Shown here: positions 50,764-59,382 of the stretch, piece after piece
How positions within the stretch are numbered: the first letter of the stretch is position 1
How the letters are laid out: every line of letters starts with the position of its first letter
Assembly: GCA_001875255.1 (NCBI GenBank)
Contig: MJAN01000005.1
Location: forward strand, 1 to 64,000
Length of the DNA: 64,000 nt
Direction: 5' to 3'
DNA from: Candidatus Sabulitectum silens
GTDB taxonomy: Bacteria > Fermentibacterota > Fermentibacteria > Fermentibacterales > JCC-6
Position numbers and translations under genes: made by a program
Notes under the pieces: model-generated
Database searches by the model: none
What the model was told of the DNA's origin: nothing
Seen by the model: only the letters and a program-made list of their open reading frames with translations

Positions 50764-51775
50764 ATGAACGAGGCCGGGGCCTTTCTCAACGGTCTGTATG
50801 TGTCTCTGGACATCATTGGCCAGATGGCCCTGCTTGTCCTGCTTGGCTTCATAATGGTCCGCAGGGGATGGATAGGCGATGGCACCATGTCCGACCTTAC
50901 CCGTTTCCTGATAGACGCGGTGATCCCCGCTGCCTTCATACTGGCCATGACCCGTTCCTTCACATTCGAACTCCTTGAACGTGGAGGAGTACTCGCCCTT
51001 GTGGCCACTGGATGGATCCTTATCTCCTGGCTTTTCGGAACCCTTTGGTTTCGGGCGTTCCCGGGGATATCCCCATCGAAGGACAGGGCGGTCACAGCAA
51101 TGATGATGATTTCCAACAGCCTGTACCTTCCCCTGCCGGTAATACTCGCGGTTACACCTCCGCAGCTCCATGACCAGGCCATCGTCTACATATCGATAAT
51201 CGCCGTTCCTTCTTCTCTGGCCATGTGGACCGCCGGTGTTCTACTTCTTGGTGGTTCGGGGGTTCCTTCGGTCCGCCAGCGGCTGAAGCTGGTGTTCAAT
51301 CCCCCATTGATATCGCTGATAGCGGGAATACTCCTTACACTGATTCCAGGTGTAAGGGAAACGGCCAGGGGTGAAGCCGGGGCTTTCGTTCCCCTGAAAA
51401 GCCTTTTTTCCGCCGCCGGCTACCTCAGCAGCCTTCTATCCCCACTGGCAATGCTCATACTGGGCGGAATGATAGCTTCGGGGATGGGAAGGGGCGAGGC
51501 CGGTCTCAGGAACTCGCTTCCCCTGATCATCATACGGCTCCTGCTGGTCCCGGCGGTGGTCTATGGCCTCATAAGATGGGCCCTTCCCGGCCTTCCCCCA
51601 CTGGCAGCCACCATTCTCCTGCTGGTTTCCGCCGGCTCCCCCGGCAACGAACCATGCCCTTGTGGCCCGTAGATACCACGGAGAGTGGGAACTTGTTGCT
51701 TCTCTGCAGCTCGTGGTTCATCTTGCAGCACTTGTCACGCTGCCCCTCTGGCTGAGCATGGGGCTCAATCTGTAA
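50764..51775 (+). CDS. AEC-family auxin-efflux-carrier-like permease (frameshifted)
   Basis: About 337 residues with ten predicted helices in two five-helix halves: the first begins MALLVLLGFIMVRRGWIGD, the second LISLIAGILLTLIPGV, with a short loop between. ISNSLYLPLPVILAV and the NHALVARRY region near the end are typical of AEC (PF03547) transporters. A C5 run near 51640 appears to hold one extra base. Substrates in bacteria include dicarboxylates; unknown here. AGGAGG precedes the ATG. Copy 3 of the dispersed repeat lies 19 bases after its stop, in the opposite orientation. Confidence 0.85.
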
Positions 51776-51794
51776 GGTCTTAGTCTGCTTAGTT

Positions 51795-51828
51795 TTGCGC
51801 AATCTATTTGTCAAATTTACGGATGGTT
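51795..51828 (-). repeat. dispersed 34-bp element, copy 3
   Basis: A minus-strand copy with three differences (AACC at the left edge, GCGCAA at the right). It is the exception in context: it lies between two plus-strand genes, 3' of the AEC permease and 27 bases before the propeller lipoprotein, so no gene in its own orientation ends in it. TAAGCAG after the core still matches copies 4 and 5. Confidence 0.9.
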
Positions 51829-51855
51829 TTATATATCTTTCCAGAAAGGAGAGCC

Positions 51856-52989
51856 ATGAAAAGAACATTCTATCTCTTATCCATTGTGCCCCTTCTGGCG
51901 GGCTGCGGCAGCAGGCCCCTTGAGGAAGACCCTTCCATGGGTGCCATCCCTGACACCATTACCGTTTCCCCCCGGGATACCATTGGGATCCTCTTGGGCG
52001 ACTCAAACTACGTCTTCGCAACCATCGCCGATGCAATAACCCTGGACGGAGGAGTGACCGCGATCCTTGACGAAGCCAAGGGATGCGCCAGACTTTACAC
52101 CCCCGAGGGTGAGTTCATAAGGCAGGTGTCCAGAAGCGGCAGCGGCCCCGGCGAACTGCTCAGGCCCGGAGGGATCGTCAGGCTTTCGGACAACACCATA
52201 GGGATACTGGACCATGCTACGGGATTACAGAGGTTCTCCGCCTCCGGTGAATTCATGGAACTCAGGACCGATTTCCTCGGGCAGAATGTCCCGCAGTGGG
52301 CCTGGGGGGTGAACGATATGGGATATGTAGGCGCCATAACGAAGATGGAGCCATCTGAAGAGGAGATGATCGTAAGCTTCATAGTAGGTAGATGGGACGA
52401 TGCCTCAGAGCCAGGAGTGGAATACTTCAGGAACAGCTTTTCCTTCAACCCCCAGCGAATGGACGAGTTCCTTCGGAACTCTTTCTTCTCCGCCAGTTTC
52501 GCAGCTTCTCCGGAGGGGTTGGTGTACGTGGCTCCCACTTCTTCGGAAACCTATGAAATAGATGTTTTCAACCCCGATGGAAGCCTTCTCACCACCATAA
52601 GCAGGGAAATGCCCCGTGTATCCAAAACCTCCGAGGAGCTTGCCGATGAGACCGCCATGATGACCGCCATACTGAAGGAAAGGGGAATACCGGAGGACCA
52701 CATAATGTACGAACCGGATCCCTATCGCTGGATGATTCAACCCCAGGGCCTTGGGGCCGACGGCGAAGGCCGGGTCTGGGTAAGGAACGGAACCAGCGAT
52801 CAGGTCATCATGGATGTGTACGATACCGGGGGTGAGCACCTGGCGGTGGTGCGGTTCCAGGGGGTTACCCAGCCTGGAAGCATGGATTTCATCAACCTGA
52901 AGGTCCAGAATGGGACCATTCTGGTTTACTCCCTTCAGGACCCGGAATATCCCAGACTTTATGTGGTGGACATGCCGGAGATCCCCTGA
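51856..52989 (+). CDS. six-bladed beta-propeller lipoprotein
   Basis: A 377-residue intact lipoprotein: signal MKRTFYLLSIVPLLAGC with a LAGC lipobox. The mature protein has repeated blades (LYTPEGEFIRQVSRSGSGPGELLRPGGIVRLSDNTIGILD, RFSASGEFMEL, LGADGEGRVWVRN) typical of 6-bladed NHL/TolB-like propellers. I start at 51856 with AGAAAGGAGAG upstream; a longer frame would begin inside the repeat copy. Function unknown; such proteins bind ligands or partners at the cell surface. It converges with the FG-GAP gene. Confidence 0.8.
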   Translation: MKRTFYLLSIVPLLAGCGSRPLEEDPSMGAIPDTITVSPRDTIGILLGDSNYVFATIADAITLDGGVTAILDEAKGCARLYTPEGEFIRQVSRSGSGPGELLRPGGIVRLSDNTIGILDHATGLQRFSASGEFMELRTDFLGQNVPQWAWGVNDMGYVGAITKMEPSEEEMIVSFIVGRWDDASEPGVEYFRNSFSFNPQRMDEFLRNSFFSASFAASPEGLVYVAPTSSETYEIDVFNPDGSLLTTISREMPRVSKTSEELADETAMMTAILKERGIPEDHIMYEPDPYRWMIQPQGLGADGEGRVWVRNGTSDQVIMDVYDTGGEHLAVVRFQGVTQPGSMDFINLKVQNGTILVYSLQDPEYPRLYVVDMPEIP

Positions 52990-52992
52990 GCT

Positions 52993-54653
52993 TCAGAGCA
53001 CCACGACCCTTGCTTCCGCCACTCCGGATGGGGTTTCGTACCTCAAGAGGAACAAGCCTGTCCGTTCACCGGGGTCCCACAGCACCGATCCGGATAGCCC
53101 CTGGTCGGCCTGATAACTCTCCACCAGCCGTCCTGAACAGTCGAAAACGGACAGCTGGCCGCTGCCCGGGGAAAGGAATGCAACAAGGGCTCCACGGCAG
53201 GGGTCTGCGAAACCCTGAGAAGGGGAAGACCGTGAACCGGAGCCGGAGAAATGCTGATACCGGAAAAGCCCTCGCCCTCAACCGCGGTAATGTGCTGGTT
53301 CGCAGTTATGCCGTAATGGGTTCCACAAGCCCCGAGGGCCAGTGTATCTCCAGAGAATCCACAGTTCAGCATCGAAAAGACCGAACTCCAGGGGAAGCTG
53401 TGAAGATCATGGTAGCCCTCACCGCCCTTTACCCATCGGGTAAGGGCGGTTGACCCGAACCGGGCGGTGGCCCAGGCACCCACAGCATCCCGGTTGGAAT
53501 CGGTCCGCGGAGTGTTACCGTGAGATAGTTGGCAGGGAGGGTTTCGCTCTGGTCATTCCTGAACAGCACGTACTTGTCTATGTGTCCCACTGCGAAGAGA
53601 TCGATGTCTCCATCGTTGTTGTAGTCCCCCAGGCTGTACCGAAGTAGTCTCCCATGAATTCTCCGGAAAGCCCCAGCTCGCTGCCCACATCGGAAAATGT
53701 GCCGTCGCCGTTGTTCCTCCACATGATATTGGAGTAGGTGTAAAAATCGTGGTGTGAAGCAAAAATGTCCAGCCAGCCGTCGTTGTTGTAATCGGTGAAG
53801 GCAGCGGTCCGGGTGTCGGTGTGACCGGTTACCCCGGCGGCGGAGGTGACATCTGAGAATGTGCCATCTCCATTGTTCTCGAAGAGCTTGCACCCGGGAG
53901 AACTGTAGTTGGCCAGGTAGAGGTCCGGAAGGCCGTCGTTATTCCAGTCGCCCACTGTTATTCCCGTGGTGCTTCCTCCGAACTCTACCCCGGCGGCGGC
54001 GGTCACATCGGTGAGTGAACCGCCGTCGTTCCGAAGAAGGGTATTGGGGGAGCTGCCGTAGGTCCCCAGGTATATGTCCGGGTCGCCATCCATGTCGTAG
54101 TCGATGCATGCGGCGCACCACCAGCTGCCGACCGCCGACGGACCCTGGGCAAAGACCCCGGTGCCGGAGTTCAGCAGTACCTGGCATCCCGAAGAGGTAA
54201 GGGAAAGCAGGTCCAGGTTTCCGTCGTTGTTGAAGTCCGCTACCAGCGCAGGGGCTCCGGTTATGCCGCTGCCGGCAGTTATCTCCGTGAAGGTTCCGTT
54301 GCCGTTATTCTCAAAGAACTTCGTGGAGGAACTCCGTGACAGGATGAGGTCGGTATGGTCGTCACCGGTCATTTCTCCCCAGAGGATCCTGTTGGCCCCA
54401 GTCCTGCTAGACCAGCCTGTGCTGTTACATCGGTGAACTGGGTCCCGTCGTTCCTGTACAGCCAGAAGCCGGAACCGTCCTGGTTGGAAAAGGCCACATC
54501 GAGATCACCGTCTTCGTTGTAGTCGCACCAGGAGACCCCGTGCCCAAGTCCATTCTGACCGCCTATGCCCATCTGGGCGGAAACCTCGGTAAAGACCTGC
54601 TGGGCAAACCCGGTGGAAACAGCCAGCAACAGTGTTATCGTCCTGAGAAACAT
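52993..54653 (-). CDS. secreted FG-GAP/ASPIC repeat protein with C-terminal sorting-like tail (frameshifted)
   Basis: Signal peptide MFLRTITLLLAVSTGFAQ. At least six Ca2+-binding FG-GAP/VCBS motifs follow (DYNEDGDLD, DFNNDGNLD, DYDMDGDPD, DWNNDGLPD, DYNNDGWLD, DYNNDGDID), then an ASPIC/UnbV-like segment (NRDAVGAW, TRWVKGGEGYH) and a FlgD/T9SS-like tail (LSVFDCSGRLVESY ... GLFLLRYETPSG). Frames change near 54390, 53640, 53500, 53330 and 53200. Likely a surface or secreted calcium-dependent propeller. Its leader and signal peptide are close copies of those of the GH85 gene next upstream. Confidence 0.8.
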
Positions 54654-54727
54654 GTCGCCCCTTTCCGCAAAGCAAGCTTCACTTCCCCTGTTAGTAGGTC
54701 ACGTTTAAATAGTTCCACTGCTTTTGC

Positions 54728-54761
54728 TTACGCAATCTATTTGTCAAATTTACGGATGGCC
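54728..54761 (-). repeat. dispersed 34-bp element, copy 4
   Basis: A minus-strand copy starting 3 bases after the GH85 stop codon (54765-54767). Aligns gap-free with copies 2 and 5 for about 65 bp (54764 down to 54700). The FG-GAP gene starts 75 bases beyond the core in the same orientation. Confidence 0.9.
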
Positions 54762-54764
54762 TTA

Positions 54765-57002
54765 CTACAACACCATACACTTCCTCGTAAGGGAACCGGC
54801 GGGGCAGTCCAGCTTGTAGACATAAAGACCCGATGGGACAGTATCGGTGTTCCAGTTCACCCGGTACTCTCCCGCCTGGAGTTCCGCGTCCACCAGATTC
54901 TCCACGACCCGGCCGGAGAGGTCGTAAACCCGAAGGGTGGTCCTGCCGGGGCCGGGGAGATTGTAGCCAATTGAGAGGATGCCTCTAACTGGATTGATTG
55001 CAGGATGCTGAAGGAAGAGTGAGCCGGAGTTCCCACCGCCGATGCCTGTGGTCTCCCAATCTATTGTGGTGGATACAGCCTCTGAGAAACCAAATTCCGG
55101 ACTCACTGCCTCGATGAGTATCTCCGTCTGTTCCTCACCTGGAGGCCTTGTTACCAGAGGAACGAAACAGGCGTTGCCGGGGGTTGCCCAGAGGAAGGTT
55201 CTGCTATCGTCGGCGTTAAGTCTGTAAACATTGTATGTGTAAACATCCGATGGTGAATGCTCCCACCTGAGCCTTATTGCCCCGCTGGTGTCATCCATCT
55301 GGCTGAACTGCTCCACATAGGTCCGGAAGGTGGCTGGGGGATATCGGTCTCTCCCCTTATGACCCCCATCCTCCCTATGAGGGCGGTGTAGTCCTGTACC
55401 GCCTCCGTGGTGGAAAAATAGATCCCCGCCACCGCCATGGTGGAGCCGGACTGTCCAGCCAGGGAGTAGGTGAAGGTATTCCAGCCTGGGGTTTCCGCTT
55501 CGGGAACCTGGATATACTGGAAGGTTTCCGGGCTGCTTGCCAGGGACATGGCCGCTTCCATTCCAGAGGGGTCCCCGGAGTTCTCTGCGTACCACACAAG
55601 GAGAAGGGAATCCGAGGGCTCTATTACCGCGTCGGTCTTGAACAGATAGAGCATGGTGCCGTTACCCGGATTAAGGTCCCCTGAGACCTTGAGGCAGTTA
55701 CCGCCATAGTAGGAGCTCTCCCAGCTCATTTCAGGGTAGAGGGGGGTGGAGGAACCGTGGGCCATCCATCTCCATGTGGGCAGAACATCCTGCTGGCTTC
55801 TGTTGTGCCATTCCAAATCGGAGAGCATATCCCCCTCGATGGAATACATGTAGCCCTGCCCGGTGTTGAAGTTGGTCACGAAGGGGAAGGAGGTGATGGG
55901 GGTCCTGGCGGCGTAGTAGTGGGCAAGCCCCTTCCAGGGATGGGGGGTGTCGGTGTTCGATGGATCCCTGTTCGCGCCGCTCCAGAAACGGTTCGCCCTG
56001 GTATAGAAGGCCTGGTGGCTGGCGGCGTTGGTGTATGTCCAGTTAGGGCAGTAGAACCCCAGGGAGGTTACATGGTCGCCCTCCACGGGAAAGATGGCGT
56101 TCCAGTCCACCCCGGTGTTGTAGCCGTTCGCCTGGACATCCACACCGGCATAGAGCTCATAGGGGCTTCGTCCAAGCGACAGGGCATGGGTAGCTGAATT
56201 CTGAAGACCGGCGGCGCTCCACCAGAAGTTAAGGAACATATGCTGTGACACAAGGTCGTCGCCGTACTGAAATACCAGTCGTTGTTGTCGTTAAGGGCGT
56301 TCTGCCAGTTGATTCCCCCGGCCTCGGTCATGGCGTCATACCACTGTATTTCCAGATCGGAATTCTGCTGTATGTATATCATGAAGTCACGCATGTCCTG
56401 GGCAAGCTGGGCATTGCCCCCGGCGGTCTCCTGATTGATGAACCAGCCGTCAAAGCCGTAGTATTCAGTCATTTCGATGAGCTTGTCCGCAACCGGGAAG
56501 GTGGATCCGTCCTTCTGCACAAGGTCCCACACCCACTGTATCTGACCTCCGTAGGCCGTGGGTGGCAGGAAGATGGTTCCGTAGACCGGGACACCATTTC
56601 TGTGTCCGGCGTCTATTACCCCGGGATTAGGGGCCAATATGAGTCCCTCACCTGAGCTTCCACCCCAGAATGTGAGATGATCGATGTACTGCCAGTAGTT
56701 GAAGGCGTAGCAGTCGATGCCCGTTCCGCCCTGGGAAGGGTTGAAGCTGGTTGAGGGATACATGATGCTCAGGCTGAAACTCCGCCCTGATCGATACTGG
56801 CATTTGCGTTGCACTGGGTATCGCCGTAGGAACGGCTGGCCAGGGAAATGAAGCTCCGATTGTAGGGGGCGTCGGCGTCCCCGGCGGGGGTCCAGGCAAG
56901 GAGTTCATTAGGGAACCAGTAGGAAGCATAGGGCTGCCCGGGGGGATCCTGGGCAAAACCGGTGGAAACCGCCAGCAGAAGTGTGATCATTCTAAAATAC
57001 AT
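54765..57002 (-). CDS. secreted GH85 endo-beta-N-acetylglucosaminidase (frameshifted)
   Basis: Signal peptide MYFRMITLLLAVSTGFAQ. The catalytic domain matches GH85: FNYWQYIDHLTFWGG, APNPGVIDAGHRNGVPVYGTIF and YYGFDGWFINQET, where the N-Q-E triad holds the catalytic Asn and Glu of substrate-assisted catalysis. A carbohydrate-binding-like beta region, an FN3-like segment (RLRWEHSPSDVYTYNVYR) and a FlgD/T9SS-like tail (TTLRVYDLSGRVVENLVDAEL, PSGLYVYKLD) follow. Frame changes lie near 56790, 56240 and 55330. GH85 enzymes release N-glycans from glycoproteins, so this organism may use eukaryotic or host-derived glycoproteins. Flanked by repeat copies 4 and 5. Confidence 0.85.
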
Positions 57003-57075
57003 GTCGCCCCCATCCGTTAACCAAGCCTGCAAGACCCAAAGGCGGGTCATGCTTATATTGTTTTACCGCTTATTG

Positions 57076-57109
57076 TTACGCAATCTATTTGTCAAATTTA
57101 CGAATGGCT
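57076..57109 (-). repeat. dispersed 34-bp element, copy 5
   Basis: A minus-strand copy directly abutting the tadA stop codon (57110-57112), zero bases between. One core mismatch (ATTCG). Extended similarity to copies 2 and 4 runs to about 57048. The GH85 start lies 74 bases beyond the core. Confidence 0.9.
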
Positions 57110-57571
57110 TTAAACCTGCTCCGCTCCCCTCCGCTTTCTGAAGAAATCCTTCAGCATACTCGATGACTCATCAGCGAGAACTCCCCCCTGCACCGTTGGA
57201 TAGTGGTTAAGGTGGCGCATATCAAGGAGGTTGGTGACAGAGCCGAAGGCGCCGAATCTCTTGTCCCAGGCGCCGTAAACCACCCTGGGGATCCGGGTGA
57301 CAAGGATGAGGCCGGCGCACATCACGCAGGGTTCCAGGGTTGCGTAAAGGGTGCAGTCCTCCAGCCTCCAGTCCCCTCTTGCCCTGCAGGCGGCGTTTAT
57401 CACCAGGCATTCCGCGTGGGACTGGGGCAGATGCCTTTCGGCGGTCCTGTTTGAGTCGCGAAAGAGCTCTCCGCCGCCGGTGACAAGGACGGCACCCACT
57501 GGGACCTCTCCCCTGGAGAAGGCCCCGGCGGCCTCCTCCAGGGCTACTCTCATGTATCCTTCGTCGGTCAC
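57110..57571 (-). CDS. tadA: tRNA-specific adenosine deaminase
   Basis: A 153-residue zinc deaminase making inosine at tRNA wobble position 34. HAECLVINAA (His and catalytic Glu) and PCVMCAGLI (two Cys) are present, with N-terminal EVPVGAVLVTGGGELF. The start is GTG 57571, overlapping the pepP-like stop (GTGA). Last gene of a four-gene operon; the dispersed repeat begins at the base after its stop, where a terminator would be expected. Confidence 0.92.
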   Translation of the reverse strand: MTDEGYMRVALEEAAGAFSRGEVPVGAVLVTGGGELFRDSNRTAERHLPQSHAECLVINAACRARGDWRLEDCTLYATLEPCVMCAGLILVTRIPRVVYGAWDKRFGAFGSVTNLLDMRHLNHYPTVQGGVLADESSSMLKDFFRKRRGAEQV

Positions 57572-58815
57572 TCGGCCGCCATGAGGCTTCGATCTCGTCC
57601 GGTGTCCTGGGGAAGCCTTCGGAAAGAACGGTGTTGGTCTCCTCTCCCACCAGGACATCGTCCTCAATCCTTATGCCAATGCCCTCTTCGGCGCTGTAGA
57701 AGCCGGGCTCCACGGTGAACACCATCCCCGGGGCGATGGGAATGTCCGATACGTTCTCGTCGTGGGTATCGAGGCCAAGGTGGTGACCGATGCCGTGGTA
57801 GTAGAACTCGCCGATGTCCTCGGGCTTCTCGATCTCACCCCTTTCCATCATTATCCCTTTGTAGGCCTCCAGGACCTCGTCGTTCCATTCCCGGTGCAGC
57901 TTCCCCGGCCTGAGGAGTTCTATTGCCTTCTGCTGTATCTGGAGCACCATTTCCATGAGCTCCCGCTGCCTGGGTGTGTATTCGCCGCTGACGGGGACAG
58001 TTCTGGTGATGTCGGCGCAGTAGAGCCCCTTCATTGCCCCGTGGTCCACAAGGAGCAGCTCGCCCTGGGCCAGTTCAGTATCGTTGGAGTTGTAGTGAAG
58101 GCAGGTGGCCCTGCTCCCCCCGGCGGCTATGGCGGGAAAGGCGGGCACCTTCTCACCGGCCCTTGCCCACTGGTACAGCAGGATAGCCTCGAACTCCGTT
58201 TCGTTCATACCGGGCTTCAGCTCCCTGACCGCCGCCTCAAAACCTGCGGGTAAGGTCGATGGCCCCCTTGATGCCCTTGATCTCATCCTTGTCCTTGATC
58301 ATTCTCAGGGCGAAGACCGCATTGGATATGCTCCTGACACTCAGACCGGGATAGGCCTCCCTGAAGCGGTTCACGAAGAGAAGCCGTTTCCCCGGTGCGC
58401 CGTCTATTCCGCAGTTGTGCCAGTCGAACCAGAAGTTCTGAAGCCTCTCCCTTGAAACGAGCTTGTCCAGGAACTTGTTCTCTCCGCCGGTGAACATGAC
58501 ATTCTTGATGCCACTGCGCTCGGTTGCCTGTTCCCTGGTGAGAACGGTGCCGAACCACTTGGCATACTCCTCGTCGTAGGGGGATATATAGAGACTTTCC
58601 TGGGGATCCCGGCCCTTCAGCCGCCACATAACAAGTGTGGTTTTCTCCTGTGTGATCCCGGTGAGGTAATAGAGGTTCCTGGAGGGGGTATAGGGGTATG
58701 ATCCGTCGGCGCTGGTGGGTTTCGAGGATGATGCCTGCACAACTATGCAGTAGTCTTCCTTCATGCCGTCGGCAAGCTTTCTGCGCCTTTCGGCGAACAC
58801 TTCCGGTCTGGTCAT
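57568..58815 (-). CDS. pepP: Xaa-Pro aminopeptidase family M24B (frameshifted)
   Basis: An N-terminal creatinase-like domain (RNLYYLTGITQEKTTLVMWRLKGR) and a pita-bread M24 domain with all five metal ligands: Asp in VDHGAMKGLYCADITRT (two Asp), His in YHGIGHHLGLDTHD, Glu in FTVEPGFYS and Glu in GIRIEDDVL. Frames change near 58245 and 57580; corrected, the protein ends EIEALMAAE. It removes N-terminal residues before proline. The start at 58815 follows AAAGGAT and is 2 bases after the nitroreductase stop; the stop overlaps tadA. Confidence 0.9.
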
Positions 58816-58817
58816 CT

Positions 58818-59382
58818 TTATCCTTTCAGTATCAGTTCGTTCACAGGGTGTTTGGGAACATGATGGATTCCTTCCCGGTCCCGCCAGTACTGTGTTTCCG
58901 GGAGCTCTTCTCCAGGATAACCTTCTCGTCGGGGTAGCCAGGGCGATCACCAGCCGGGGGGTATACCCCGGAGCCGGGGCAACCTCCGCCGCTGACTCCC
59001 TGGAAAAGCTGAGAAGCATGCAGCTCCCCGCGCCCAGGTCAGCGGCCTCCAGAACTATGTACGACGCCGCTATGCCCACATCGATCCCGGTAAAGCTCTT
59101 CTCATCCTCAGGGGCGTGAATAACTATGTATGCCACCGGCCTTTCACCTTCTTCCGGACCGTTCCAGTCCTTGAGGTGCCCGGCCCAGCCGATGGAGCCG
59201 AAGAGAGTGTCCCTTTCTGCGGGCTCGGTAATGATGCTGAACCGAAGGCGCTGAAGGTTGGAGGCGCAGGGAGCCAGCCCGGCAGCCCCTACCATTGAGA
59301 GAAGGTCCTCCCGGGGAATATCCCTGTCCTCCTGAAATCTTCTGTAGCTCCTTGTTCTCTCCGCCATTTCCATGAATGTCAT
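58818..59382 (-). CDS. nitroreductase family protein (frameshifted)
   Basis: About 188 residues. ERTRSYRRFQEDRDIPREDLLSMVGAAGLAPCASNLQRLRFSII is the FMN-binding nitroreductase N-terminus; DVGIAASYIVLEAADLGAGSCML is the usual middle segment. Near 58955 and 58915 two frame breaks hide the true end (REGIHHVPKHPVNELILKG). AAGGAG precedes the ATG at 59382, and the start overlaps the stop of the acyl-CoA synthetase gene (ATGA). Flavin enzyme reducing quinones or nitro compounds; substrate open. Confidence 0.85.

Noticed and set aside
51808-51855. Start of the propeller lipoprotein inside repeat copy 3
   Set aside because: The lipoprotein signal and Shine-Dalgarno place the start at 51856; the upstream frame is only the repeat read through.
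15950-57109. The repeats as a CRISPR array
   Set aside because: Copies are 2-30 kb apart with genes between, not separated by short unique spacers, and there is no cas gene.
15950-57109. The repeats as integron attC sites
   Set aside because: The whole core is conserved rather than only the RYYYAAC/GTTRRRY ends, no attC-like fold is evident, and there is no integrase. Layout alone is similar.
15950-57109. The repeats as Xer dif or pdif sites
   Set aside because: CGCA and a GTCAAAT arm resemble dif halves, but the 6-base central region is missing and the spacing is 5 bases too short.
15950-57109. The TTGACA inside the repeat as a -35 promoter box
   Set aside because: No acceptable -10 lies 16-18 bases downstream in any copy, and copies 1 and 3 have no gene in the right direction.
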